Positions 43,808 to 51,154 of a DNA stretch of 64,000 nucleotides are shown here, piece after piece. The notes below the pieces were generated by a model. The model saw only the letters and a program-made list of their open reading frames with translations. It did not search any database and was not told the DNA's origin. Made by a program: the position numbers and the translations under genes. Position 1 is the first letter of the stretch. The number at the start of each line of letters is the position of its first letter. Source of the DNA: Flavobacterium stagni (GTDB taxonomy: Bacteria; Bacteroidota; Bacteroidia; Flavobacteriales; Flavobacteriaceae); contig NZ_SBKN01000004.1 of NCBI RefSeq assembly GCF_004122105.1, positions 238,579-302,578 on the forward strand. Reading direction: 5' to 3'.

Positions 43808-44050
43808 ATGGCCAAAAACACTTCCATATTATTAGGCGATTATTTTGAGAATTTTGTCAATGAAGAAATTGCTTCAGGTCGCTACAGTTCGGTGAGTGAA
43901 GTCGTGCGATCCGCACTGCGATTGCTCGAAGTGGAAGAACAAAAAATAAAAAAACTACGATCAGAAATTGAATTAGGTGAAGCCAGTGAAATGATTGCTG
44001 ATTTTGATGCAGAAGCACATTTGGCCCAACTTCATAAGAAGCATCAATGA
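43808..44050 (+). CDS. ParD-family antitoxin
   Basis: This is an 80-residue ribbon-helix-helix DNA-binding antitoxin. NTSILLGDYFENFVNEEIASGRY (in part: LLGDYFENFV and SGRYSSVSEVVRSALRLLE) is the standard ParD/CopG-type fold. The disordered acidic C-terminus (EIELGEASEMIADFD) would wrap the toxin. The start at 43808 (MAKNTS) is preferred over upstream in-frame codons that run into the operator. The toxin gene overlaps by 4 bp (ATGA). By family knowledge it represses its own operon together with the toxin. Confidence 0.92.
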   Translation: MAKNTSILLGDYFENFVNEEIASGRYSSVSEVVRSALRLLEVEEQKIKKLRSEIELGEASEMIADFDAEAHLAQLHKKHQ

Positions 44051-44343
44051 AAACCGCCTTTCGGATCAGTGCAAAAGCACGGGAAGATATCGATACTATT
44101 TGGCTATATACTTTTGAAAATTGGTCACTTGATCAAGCCAATTATTATTACCGTTTATTGTACCAAGAAATTAAGGCTATCACCACAGCTGTTGACTGCG
44201 GTAAAGACATCGGTTTTATCAAACTTGGTTATCGCCAATATAAAGTCAAATCTCATTTGATTATTTATCGCGTTGCCGATGATGGTTGCGTTGAAATTAT
44301 CCGTGTTTTGCATGAAAGGATGGATATTCCTAATAAAATTTGA
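44047..44343 (+). CDS. ParE/RelE-superfamily toxin
   Basis: The 98-residue basic protein of the ParE group has FRISAKAREDIDTIWLYTFENW at its start (in part: SAKAREDIDTIW) and IGFIKLGYRQYKVKSHLIIYRV plus IIRVLHERMDI toward the end. These are the family's core strand and helix signatures. ParE toxins poison DNA gyrase, stalling replication. The ATGA overlap with the antitoxin ensures coupled translation. It is placed directly downstream of topoisomerase IV genes, an unusual neighbourhood because the family acts on type IIA topoisomerases. Whether this is chance is open. Confidence 0.92.
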   Translation: MKTAFRISAKAREDIDTIWLYTFENWSLDQANYYYRLLYQEIKAITTAVDCGKDIGFIKLGYRQYKVKSHLIIYRVADDGCVEIIRVLHERMDIPNKI

Positions 44344-44351
44344 GGTTTGCA

Positions 44352-44444
44352 CTTCCTCCGCGTTAGGGATGGGAGCAAGGTACCCTGCCGCAGCCGTGAG
44401 GCAAGGCCGGTACCGCGGACAGCCCGGCGGGAACCGCAACGCCC
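44352..44444. repeat. Dispersed GC-rich repeat, copy 3
   Basis: Markedly GC-rich against its surroundings: pieces GCGTTAGGGATGGGAGC, GGTACCCTGCCGC, GGTACCGCGGACAGC and GGGAACCGCAACGCCC. It holds GGTACC twice and is related in wording to copies at 21240, 45759 and 60155. Confidence 0.55.
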
Positions 44445-44470
44445 AAAAAAAAGCACCCCGAAAGGTGCTT
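44445..44470 (-). terminator. terC terminator
   Basis: AAGCACC (44451-44457) pairs with GGTGCTT (44464-44470); the minus strand then reads eight T. Five bp after the terC stop. Confidence 0.85.
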
Positions 44471-44475
44471 CTGTA

Positions 44476-45327
44476 TTAATTGGTGATGTCGGTATCTTTG
44501 AGTTTTTCGTCTTGAATTTTGTTGTTGTGCAACTGAACGGGTTTGCTGGATTTCCTCATTTTTAAGTTCAGGAATTCCACAAACAAGGAGAAGAAAATCG
44601 AGAAGTACAAATAGCCTTTGGGGATGCTGTGGACTTCGTTTTCTCCCAAGAATTTGAATCCGGCGAGGTGCGACCCTTCGGCCAACAACATAACGCCGAT
44701 CAAGATGAGGAAGGATAAGCCGAGGATTTGAATCGTAGGATGCTCGTTAACGAACTTGGATACGGGTCCGGCGAAAATCATCATGATAATAATCGAAATC
44801 ACTACGGAGAGAATCATAATGATCAAAGCCGCTTCGCCAAAACCTTTGGGTGCGGGTTCGCTACTCACCAATCCCACAGCCGTCAAGATACTGTCAAACG
44901 AGAATACGATATTCAACAAGGCAATTTGGATGATTGCAGCCGACAAACTGTTGGAGGCTTTCCCCGTTTCGCCTTCTTCAGCGCCTTCGAGTTTGTGGTG
45001 AATTTCGGTCACCGATTTGTACAAAAGGAACAAACCACCCCCGAAAATAATCAAGCTCTGCCCGGTCACATGTCCCGATAAAAAGCCCCAGTCAAAGTCG
45101 TAGATACTTTTCTTCAAGCCCATAACCCAAGTGATTCCGAACAACAGTATGATGCGGAACAACATGGCCAACAGCAATCCGATGCGTCGGGCTTTGGGTT
45201 GTTCCTCGGCTTTCAGTTTGCCCGAAACGATGGAAAGAAAGACAATGTTGTCAATCCCCAAAATGATTTCTAAGAAAGTTAAGGTTAGTAAAGCGACGAG
45301 CGCATTGGTTGAAAATAAAACTTCCAT
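44476..45327 (-). CDS. TerC family integral membrane protein
   Basis: The 283-residue protein has about seven membrane helices. FLEIILGIDNIVFLSIV at the start and NIVFSFDSILTAVGLVSS in the middle carry the paired acidic residues (ILGIDN, FSFDS) that define TerC. Related proteins export manganese or take part in metal loading of exported enzymes, and tellurite resistance is only the historic name. The C-terminal tail is basic and soluble. It is monocistronic with its own terminator. Confidence 0.93.
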   Translation of the reverse strand: MEVLFSTNALVALLTLTFLEIILGIDNIVFLSIVSGKLKAEEQPKARRIGLLLAMLFRIILLFGITWVMGLKKSIYDFDWGFLSGHVTGQSLIIFGGGLFLLYKSVTEIHHKLEGAEEGETGKASNSLSAAIIQIALLNIVFSFDSILTAVGLVSSEPAPKGFGEAALIIMILSVVISIIIMMIFAGPVSKFVNEHPTIQILGLSFLILIGVMLLAEGSHLAGFKFLGENEVHSIPKGYLYFSIFFSLFVEFLNLKMRKSSKPVQLHNNKIQDEKLKDTDITN

Positions 45328-45363
45328 GGTAATTTGTCGTATAGTTTAAAGTCGGTTTAACGG

Positions 45364-45744
45364 TTATTGGTCTAATTTTGTTACAGTTCCCGTCTGTTTT
45401 TTGATGTCGCCCACAAACGAATATTCCATAATGTACTGATTGTCTTTGGTTTCGACGATACGCATACTAATGGCTTTTTTTTCGTCCCGGTTACGCGGAT
45501 GTTTTTTCTGAATGATGAGTTCGCAGTCGTTTACCCAACGCACATTAGCGGTGTCGGTGCGACCGTGGTAGGTTTCGATCTGATGCTCGGCGGTGCGCAC
45601 AAAACGTGTCGTGTCGGTTTTGCCGTTGATGGTTTGCACAAACTCAAACGAACCCGTTGTAAAATCGGTACAGTTGCATTCCGGCATTTTTTGACAAGCC
45701 GAAACGGTGAGAAGGAGTAAAAAGAGACAAGTTGTTTTTTTCAT
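45364..45744 (-). CDS. Small lipoprotein of unknown function
   Basis: The start at 45744 (MKKTTCLFLLLLTVSAC) gives a lipoprotein signal with Cys 17. The longer in-frame reading upstream runs through a dispersed repeat and is rejected. The mature part has CNCTDFTTGSFEF, TARFV-like strands (DTTRFVRTAEHQIETY), RWVNDCELIIQKKHP and MEYSFVGDIKKQTGTV. It belongs to a small flavobacterial lipoprotein family. I recall homologues mislabelled as DNA topoisomerase IV, presumably from their location near parEC, but nothing in the sequence is topoisomerase-like. Confidence 0.78.
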   Translation of the reverse strand: MKKTTCLFLLLLTVSACQKMPECNCTDFTTGSFEFVQTINGKTDTTRFVRTAEHQIETYHGRTDTANVRWVNDCELIIQKKHPRNRDEKKAISMRIVETKDNQYIMEYSFVGDIKKQTGTVTKLDQ

Positions 45745-45758
45745 ATTATTTTTTATTG

Positions 45759-45886
45759 AGCCCTGCCTGTCGGCAGGCAGGTATTCCTGCTGTGTGCGGA
45801 CTTGCCTACCGGTTGAGGTAGGTCTCACTTCGTAAACTCCGTGAGGATGCCGCTTCCACCTGCCTGCCGGCAGGCAGGTCAGGGCT
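45759..45886. repeat. Dispersed repeat, copy 4, with terminal inverted repeats
   Basis: The ends are near-perfect inverted copies: GCCCTGCCTGTCGGCAGGCA on the left and TGCCTGCCGGCAGGCAGGTC plus AGGGC on the right, each itself palindromic. The inside contains TATTCCTGCTGTGTGCGGAC and GTGAGGATGCCGCTTCC. Confidence 0.65.
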
Positions 45887-45890
45887 AGGG

Positions 45891-46459
45891 TTATCGATTC
45901 ATTTCGCCATCCGTGAAATGACGGCGTTGTTTCTCTTGGGCAAATTTATCGGCATTGTATTGCCCGGATTGATTCTTGGGTATTGACAGGCTGTCCCAAG
46001 CCGAGGATTTCAACATTTTGGCTGCAAAAACGATTTGCCCCACATGATACGGATAATGCGCCAATTGCCGGTTGATGGCTTCCATAACGGTATGACCTTC
46101 GTTCGGATGTAAATGAGGGTGTCCAACTGTTCGGGCTCGAGCTGCTGCAAGGCGTTTTCAAAACAGGCCCAACCTGCATTCCAGGCATTGCGGACTTCCG
46201 TTGCAGTGGTTAAGTCGTTTTCAAATTCGCTATCGCGGTTCCGCCACGATTTTTCACCGTCAGTGGTTAAGAAATCAGTCCAACGCGACAACATATTGCC
46301 CGACAAGTGTTTCACGATGATTGCAATCGAATTACTGTCGTCATTCACTTGCTGAAAGAGTTGCTCGGGTTCGAGTTGCGCCATGGCTTTTTCACCCAAC
46401 TGGCGGTAATACGCAAATTGCTTGCGTACACTTTCCAAATAATTGTTAGAGATTGCCAT
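45891..46459 (-). pseudogene. DUF1572 (DinB-like) gene split by a frameshift
   Basis: The first frame (46459-46010) encodes AISNNYLESVRKQFAYYRQL... up to LDTLIYIR and then drifts into a non-family tail (TKVIPLWKPS). The second frame (from about 46104 to 45891) continues exactly where the family should: NEGHTVMEAINRQLAHYPYH, then VGQIVFAAKML. A single missing A in the codons CGA AAC (minus strand, near 46103-46106) explains it. Restored, the protein would be about 188 residues, a four-helix-bundle DinB/DUF1572 protein with metal-binding His. It may be a true pseudogene or a sequencing error. Confidence 0.85.
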
Positions 46460-46673
46460 CGAAAAGTGCTTTCATCATCGTTTGTAATCCTTTAAACGCC
46501 AGAAACACGGACGTGATACATATTCCACAACCGATGACTAACACCAAATAATGCCAGTTGGTGTGTTTGTTCATGAAGGCATTGTACATTACACTCGGAC
46601 CGATGAACATGAGTGGCAATGCTCCGAATAGGTATTTGAGGCCTTTGGCTAAGAGGTTTTTGTTGGTACTCAT
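46446..46673 (-). CDS. Small membrane protein, DUF6095-like
   Basis: The 75-residue protein has two transmembrane helices (about 14-32 and 42-60) with the connecting motif NAFMNKHTNWHYLVLVIG (in part). It resembles the flavobacterial DUF6095 family, with function unknown. It overlaps the start of the DUF1572-like gene by 14 bp, so the pair is likely co-transcribed. The DNA upstream (46674-46736) consists of word-like repeats (GAGTTATGAGTTAGG). Confidence 0.78.
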   Translation of the reverse strand: MSTNKNLLAKGLKYLFGALPLMFIGPSVMYNAFMNKHTNWHYLVLVIGCGICITSVFLAFKGLQTMMKALFDGNL

Positions 46674-46736
46674 TTTTAAAAGTTATGAGTTAGGAATTAT
46701 GAGTTATGCGTTAGGGAACTCAAGATTTATAATGTA

Positions 46737-47546
46737 TCATTTAAAATTCTCAACAGCTTTTCGCACGCTGCCGTGGGTTAACAGCAATTGGTTGGCGGTT
46801 TCATAGTCCACTCCAATTTCGTCCATAATCATGCGCGTGCCGCGGTCAACGAGTTTGGCGTTGCTCAATTGCATATCGACCATTTTGTTGCCTTTGACAC
46901 GTCCGAGCTGAATCATGGTAGCAGTGGAAAGCATGTTGAGTACCAACTTTTGAGCGGTACCTGCTTTCATACGACTGCTTCCGGTGACAAATTCGGGTCC
47001 GACCACCACTTCCACAGGGAATTGCGCCACCTTAGAAAGCGGACTCCCGGCATTGCACGTGATGCTTCCCGTTACGATTCCTTTAGCATTACAGGCTTCC
47101 AATCCAGAAATGACATAGGGTGTAGTTCCCGAGGCAGCAATGCCTACCACTACATCATCTGAGCCAATTCCGGCGGCTTCGAGATCTAGCCAGGCTTGGG
47201 TCGTGCTGTCTTCGGCATTTTCTACTGCTCGACGAATGGCTTGGTCGCCGCCTGCGATTATACCGTTGACCAATTCATGGGGTACGCCAAAGGTGGGCGG
47301 ACATTCGGAGGCATCGACGATTCCCAAACGACCCGAAGTTCCCGCACCGATGTAGAATAACCGACCGCCTTTTTTGAGTTGGACAACCGTTTGCGTGACC
47401 AAAGCCTCAATTTGCGGCAAGGCTTTTTCTACGGCTAGCGGCACGGTTTTGTCTTCGTTATTAATATTTGTTAGCAATTCGTGTACGGACATGTTTTCCA
47501 ACTGTTCATAACGCGAGGATTGCTCGGTAGTTTTGGTAAAACTCAT
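46737..47546 (-). CDS. murQ: N-acetylmuramic acid 6-phosphate etherase
   Basis: This enzyme cleaves the lactyl ether of MurNAc-6-phosphate to GlcNAc-6-phosphate and lactate in peptidoglycan recycling. The start at 47546 (MSFTKTTEQSSRYEQLENMS) is the usual family start. An upstream in-frame extension is not conserved. The 269-residue SIS-fold protein contains LFYIGAGTSGRLGIVDASEC and PPTFGVPHELVNGIIAGG (continuous in the protein), IAASGTTPYVISGLE and the substrate-binding GSSRMKAGTAQK. A MurNAc kinase or PTS gene is not nearby. It follows a PH-domain gene by 1 bp. Confidence 0.96.
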   Translation of the reverse strand: MSFTKTTEQSSRYEQLENMSVHELLTNINNEDKTVPLAVEKALPQIEALVTQTVVQLKKGGRLFYIGAGTSGRLGIVDASECPPTFGVPHELVNGIIAGGDQAIRRAVENAEDSTTQAWLDLEAAGIGSDDVVVGIAASGTTPYVISGLEACNAKGIVTGSITCNAGSPLSKVAQFPVEVVVGPEFVTGSSRMKAGTAQKLVLNMLSTATMIQLGRVKGNKMVDMQLSNAKLVDRGTRMIMDEIGVDYETANQLLLTHGSVRKAVENFK

Positions 47547-47547
47547 G

Positions 47548-47928
47548 TTATTTGCACGTATGGTAAGTGATGATTTTTTGAACATCATACACGTTTACCG
47601 ATTTGTTGAATTGTTTCACAATACTGGGATTGGCCTCACTGGAAACCCATATTTTCAATTCGGCATCCAAGTCAAACGTTCCGGCACTTTCAATACTAAA
47701 ACGGGCAATACTTTTATAGGGAATGGACTTGTATTCCACTTTACTGCCAGTAATTCCTTGTTTTTCCACAAGAATGATTCGTTTGTTGGTGAATAAGAAG
47801 GTATCGCGGATGAGTTTGAACCCGATTTCGATACTTTCGCCCTCGACCATTAGTTTGCCGTATTCTTGTTGTAAACTTTCTAAACTTGCTTCTCCAGCAT
47901 TGCCTAGTAAGGCTGAAAATAGACCCAT
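47548..47928 (-). CDS. PH domain-containing protein
   Basis: This is a 126-residue soluble protein of the bacterial pleckstrin-homology type. It has an N-terminal helix (LESLQQEYGKLMVEGESIEIG), strands with RDTFLFTNKRIILVEKQG and KVEYKSIPYKSIARFSIESAG (in part), and a C-terminal helix. The TNKRIILVEKQGITG and IPYKSI patterns are characteristic. The role of these proteins is poorly known; a stress or membrane link is guesswork. It is adjacent to murQ (1-bp gap, same strand), so the two are co-transcribed. Confidence 0.85.
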   Translation of the reverse strand: MGLFSALLGNAGEASLESLQQEYGKLMVEGESIEIGFKLIRDTFLFTNKRIILVEKQGITGSKVEYKSIPYKSIARFSIESAGTFDLDAELKIWVSSEANPSIVKQFNKSVNVYDVQKIITYHTCK

Positions 47929-48023
47929 TGTATTTGTTTTTTTAGAAAGTATAAAAATACAGAATCTACCCTGAAACCCAAGCCGATTTCAAGGAAACTT
48001 ATTCACGAATGCAGTTGATTTTT

Positions 48024-48695
48024 TTATAAAAACAAGGCCAAAACGATCCCCAGAATGATGACCGTAATTTTGGCGATATTAAATTTATGTCCTTCGCTAC
48101 TTTCAAAAATAATGGTCGAAGAAATATGGAAAAGAATACCGATGACAACGGCGGTAATTTCGCTGTAGTAAGCGCCTAAACGGGGTAAAGTATCTGCCAA
48201 CCAAGTACCCAGTGGCGTCATGAGCGCAAAGCCCACCATAAAAACGGCTAGGGTGTTTTTGGAGAGTCCGGCCTTTACAAAAAATAGGGTAAGAATCATG
48301 GCAATAGGGAAGTGGTGCACCGCAATACCCAACGCCAAATCGTGATGATGTCCAACGGGAAATCCTTCCAATAACGCATGCAAACACAAACTGATAAACA
48401 AGGACCAGGGCATTTTATGAATATGTCCGTGACCGTGCACGTGACCGTGTTCGGCACCTTGGGAGAAAAACTCCAAAACAATTTGGAAAATAATTCCCAA
48501 CATGATATAGACACCAATATGTTTCACCTCGTTGTGTTCATACACTTCGGGTAATAAATTGATTACCGTCAACGATAGTAAAAACGAACCACTGAACGCC
48601 AACAACAATTTCAATTGTTTCTTTTCCTTGGGTTGCAGCCATAGTGCTGTTCCAAAGCCAAGTAACACAGAAAGTAAGGGGAGGATGTAGTCCAT
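48024..48695 (-). CDS. ZIP family divalent metal transporter
   Basis: The 223-residue protein has about eight helices and a His-rich cytoplasmic loop (HGHVHGHGHIHK, about 82-94) for metal sensing or delivery. The two metal-binding motifs of ZIP transporters are in helices 4 and 5: LHALLEGFPVG (about 105) and AVHHFPIAM (about 126). Import of zinc or iron into the cytoplasm is expected by family. The exact metal cannot be read. Flanked by word-like and polypyrimidine repeats upstream (48696-48867). Confidence 0.93.
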   Translation of the reverse strand: MDYILPLLSVLLGFGTALWLQPKEKKQLKLLLAFSGSFLLSLTVINLLPEVYEHNEVKHIGVYIMLGIIFQIVLEFFSQGAEHGHVHGHGHIHKMPWSLFISLCLHALLEGFPVGHHHDLALGIAVHHFPIAMILTLFFVKAGLSKNTLAVFMVGFALMTPLGTWLADTLPRLGAYYSEITAVVIGILFHISSTIIFESSEGHKFNIAKITVIILGIVLALFL

Positions 48696-48815
48696 GGTTG
48701 GGGTTTAATGTTTCAGGTTTAAAGTGTAAAGTTAGTGTAAAGGTTTAAGAAGTTTAAAAGTGTAATGGGTGTAACAGTTTATTGGTTCTAACCCATTCTT
48801 TTTTCTTGCTTCTTG

Positions 48816-48863
48816 CTTCTTTCTTCTTTTTTCTTTCTTCTTTCTTCTTTTTTCTTTCTTCTC
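48816..48863. repeat. Pure polypyrimidine tract, 48 bp
   Basis: Only C and T on the plus strand, built from TTTCTTC and TTCTTTTTT units. It lies between the ZIP gene and the end of the methyltransferase gene. Confidence 0.8.
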
Positions 48864-48867
48864 AGTA

Positions 48868-49623
48868 CTATTTAAAAATCATAATTAAACGCTCACTGGT
48901 TTTTTTATAGAACTTTTTTAATTTATAATCACCAAAGATATCCAATAAATAAATGCCCGCGCGTTCCATCATCGCTTGGAAATCTTCTAAACGAAGGGCT
49001 CTAACCTTTTCGTAATAACAAAAATCTTGGCCTTTGTCGTGAAAACGGATTTCCTTGATAATGTATTTTTCGTCGGTGTAACGCTTGATGTGGAAGGTGA
49101 TGCCGTCAACGGTTTTTTCTTCTTCGGGTACCAATTCGTCGATAACTTGCTCGACATTCATAAAGTCGATGACCCCAAAGCCGTATTCGTTCAAACTATC
49201 ATGAATCGCCACTAACGTTTTGTAATTGTCTTCGTCTTCGTCAAAATACCCAAAACTGGTAAACAAGTTGAATACCGCATCAAACTTCGCTTCAAAAGGT
49301 TCGCGCATATCGTGCACTTCAAACCGCAAGTGATGGTTTTCGTTTTTGGAAGCCTCCGCAATGCTATTAGCGGATAAATCGGCGCCGGTTACATCATAGC
49401 CCAACTGACTCAAATAAATCGAATGGCGTCCGCGTCCGCAGGCCAAGTCCAAGACTTTTGCTTTTTCGGGCAAATTCAAATACTGCGTCAAATTGTCCAT
49501 AAACAATTGCGCCTCACGGTAATTCCGTTCTTTGTATAAGATATGGTAATAAGGAGTATCAAACCAGGAAGCATACCATTGGTCGTCTTCAATCGGGTGG
49601 GTTTGTGTAGTCAAATCGGACAT
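48868..49623 (-). CDS. Class I SAM-dependent methyltransferase
   Basis: The 251-residue protein has a Rossmann-type methyltransferase core. Motif I is VLDLACGRGRHSIYLS (about 57-72), motif II GYDVTGADLSANSI, motif IV FDAVFNLFTSFGYF. The substrate is unknown. The last part (CYYEKVRALRLEDFQAMM) carries the typical substrate-domain helix. A full promoter lies upstream (49652-49684), shared with a divergent RNA methyltransferase gene. Confidence 0.92.
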   Translation of the reverse strand: MSDLTTQTHPIEDDQWYASWFDTPYYHILYKERNYREAQLFMDNLTQYLNLPEKAKVLDLACGRGRHSIYLSQLGYDVTGADLSANSIAEASKNENHHLRFEVHDMREPFEAKFDAVFNLFTSFGYFDEDEDNYKTLVAIHDSLNEYGFGVIDFMNVEQVIDELVPEEEKTVDGITFHIKRYTDEKYIIKEIRFHDKGQDFCYYEKVRALRLEDFQAMMERAGIYLLDIFGDYKLKKFYKKTSERLIMIFK

Positions 49624-49651
49624 TTATTCGCTTCAAATCAATTTCAACGTG

Positions 49652-49684
49652 CAAATTTAGTGTATTTTTGCCCATCAAAATCAA
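49652..49684 (-). promoter_or_regulatory. Promoter of the SAM methyltransferase gene (TTG-N22-TAAATTTG)
   Basis: Minus-strand TAAATTTG (49659-49652) with TTG (49684-49682) at 22 bp. On the plus strand TATTTTTG (49663-49670) is a -7 candidate for the divergent gene, so the two overlap. Confidence 0.6.
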
Positions 49685-49758
49685 ATTAACCCTTTTTTGG
49701 AAGGAACCGTTCGTTTCGTCTAACGTTTATTCCAAATGAAAATCGGTTGCCAATCCGT

Positions 49759-50928
49759 ATGGAAAATTTTAAAATGATTGCCAAAACCCTGTTTGGGTTT
49801 GAAGAACTACTCGCCAAAGAATTGCGCGATTTGGGTGCCCAAGACGTTCAAATTGGAACGCGTGCTGTCAGTTTTGCTGGGGATAAAGGATTTATGTACA
49901 AAGCCAACTTGGCCTTACGAACAGCGCTCAAAATTCTAAAACCCATTCATCAGTTTCGTGCTTTTAACGAGCAGGCGTTGTATCAAGGAATCCGACAAGT
50001 CAATTGGAGTCAGTACTTAAATACCAACCAAACCTTTGTCGTGGATGTAACCTTACATTCCGAGAACTTCAAGCATTCGCAATTTGTGGCGTTAAAAACC
50101 AAAGATGCTATTGTGGATCAGTTTCGCGAACAAGGGGGAGCACGTCCGAGTATTGACAAAGACCATCCGGATTTGCGCATCAATGTACATATTGATCGCG
50201 AACAAGTATCGGTTGCCTTGGATACTTCCGGGGCGTCCTTACACCATCGTGGCTACCGAAGAGTGACGAATATTGCTCCCATCAATGAGGTCTTGGCAGC
50301 GGGTATGTTGTTATTGTCCGGTTGGAAAGGCGAATCCGATTTTATGGACCCAATGTGTGGTTCGGGAACACTCTTAGTAGAAGCCGCCATGATTGCTTGT
50401 AATATTCCGGCCAACATCAACCGTAAAGAATTTGCTTTTGAAAAATGGTCCGATTGGGACAATGATTTGTTCGACACCATTATCGATAGTTTGATGAAAA
50501 AAACGCGCGAGTTTCATTATACCATCAAAGGATTTGATAAAGCGCCCAGTGCGGTAGCCAAAGCGCGTGAGAATGTGCAGAATGCTAATCTGGACGATTA
50601 TGTGCGTATTGAGCAAGCCAACTTTTTTGAAACCGAAAAAGAAACGCAAGGACCACTGCAAATGGTTTTCAATCCGCCGTATGGGGAGCGCCTCGAAATT
50701 CAGTTGGAGCGTTTTTACCGCGAGTTGGGGGACACCCTAAAACAAAGTTATCCCGGAACCGATGCGTGGTTTATTACAGCTAATTTGGAAGGGTTGAAGC
50801 ACGTTGGATTAAAGCCTTCGCGAAAAATAAAATTGTTTAACGGTAGTTTGGAATCCCGTTTAGTGAAATACGAATTGTATGCGGGAAGTCGACGAACCAA
50901 ATTCCAAAATACAAACGATCATGAATAA
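49759..50928 (+). CDS. THUMP-domain 23S rRNA methyltransferase (RlmL-type)
   Basis: The start at 49759 (MENFKMIAKTLFGFEELLAKEL) is the first ATG in frame; an upstream TTG adds only four residues. The 389-residue protein has a ferredoxin-like plus THUMP domain (about 45-155) and a methylase domain with motif I FMDPMCGSGTLLVEAA (about 195) and catalytic MVFNPPYGERL (about 304). NPPY marks N-methylation of a base amino group, as in RlmL, which makes m2G2445. It is shorter than E. coli RlmKL because the RlmK half is missing. It overlaps the next small gene by 8 bp. Confidence 0.92.
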   Translation: MENFKMIAKTLFGFEELLAKELRDLGAQDVQIGTRAVSFAGDKGFMYKANLALRTALKILKPIHQFRAFNEQALYQGIRQVNWSQYLNTNQTFVVDVTLHSENFKHSQFVALKTKDAIVDQFREQGGARPSIDKDHPDLRINVHIDREQVSVALDTSGASLHHRGYRRVTNIAPINEVLAAGMLLLSGWKGESDFMDPMCGSGTLLVEAAMIACNIPANINRKEFAFEKWSDWDNDLFDTIIDSLMKKTREFHYTIKGFDKAPSAVAKARENVQNANLDDYVRIEQANFFETEKETQGPLQMVFNPPYGERLEIQLERFYRELGDTLKQSYPGTDAWFITANLEGLKHVGLKPSRKIKLFNGSLESRLVKYELYAGSRRTKFQNTNDHE

Positions 50929-51154
50929 AAAAACAAAAGCGTTATTGCTGAACCTCCTTTGTTTTGCCGTGCTTTTTATCGGTGCGCGCTATTTGGTAAG
51001 TAAATATTTTTGGTACCAAGGCATTTGGATTTCCTTGGCCGCCTTTGTGATTACCTTATTGTTGTCGCCTAAATTTCAAGCCGTGAAAACAGCCCAAGGG
51101 GAGAAGTTGTTTATGAGTTGGTTGTTTTTGAAAGGCGTAAAAGAAATCAAGTAA
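50921..51154 (+). CDS. Small membrane protein, 77 aa
   Basis: The start at 50921 overlaps the stop of the rRNA methyltransferase gene (ATGAATAA), so the genes are coupled. Two membrane segments (about 8-24 and 31-48) are followed by a basic, soluble end (KFQAVKTAQGEKLFMSWLF). I recognise no named family. The coupling looks conserved-operon-like, but no functional link is evident. Confidence 0.75.
   Translation: MNKKTKALLLNLLCFAVLFIGARYLVSKYFWYQGIWISLAAFVITLLLSPKFQAVKTAQGEKLFMSWLFLKGVKEIK

Noticed and set aside
38959..44343. Treating both ParE names as one gene family
   Set aside because: The topoisomerase IV subunit (38959-40812) and the ParE toxin (44047-44343) are unrelated proteins that share a name.
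45364..45828. Longer start for the lipoprotein gene near 45828
   Set aside because: The extra 28 codons lie in a dispersed repeat and would bury the lipoprotein signal.
46681..46715. Attachment-site copy because it contains GAGTTATGCGT
   Set aside because: It is part of a word-like repeat (GAGTTATGAGTTAGG) between housekeeping genes with no cassette-type ORF; it also cautions that GTTATGC alone is weak evidence.
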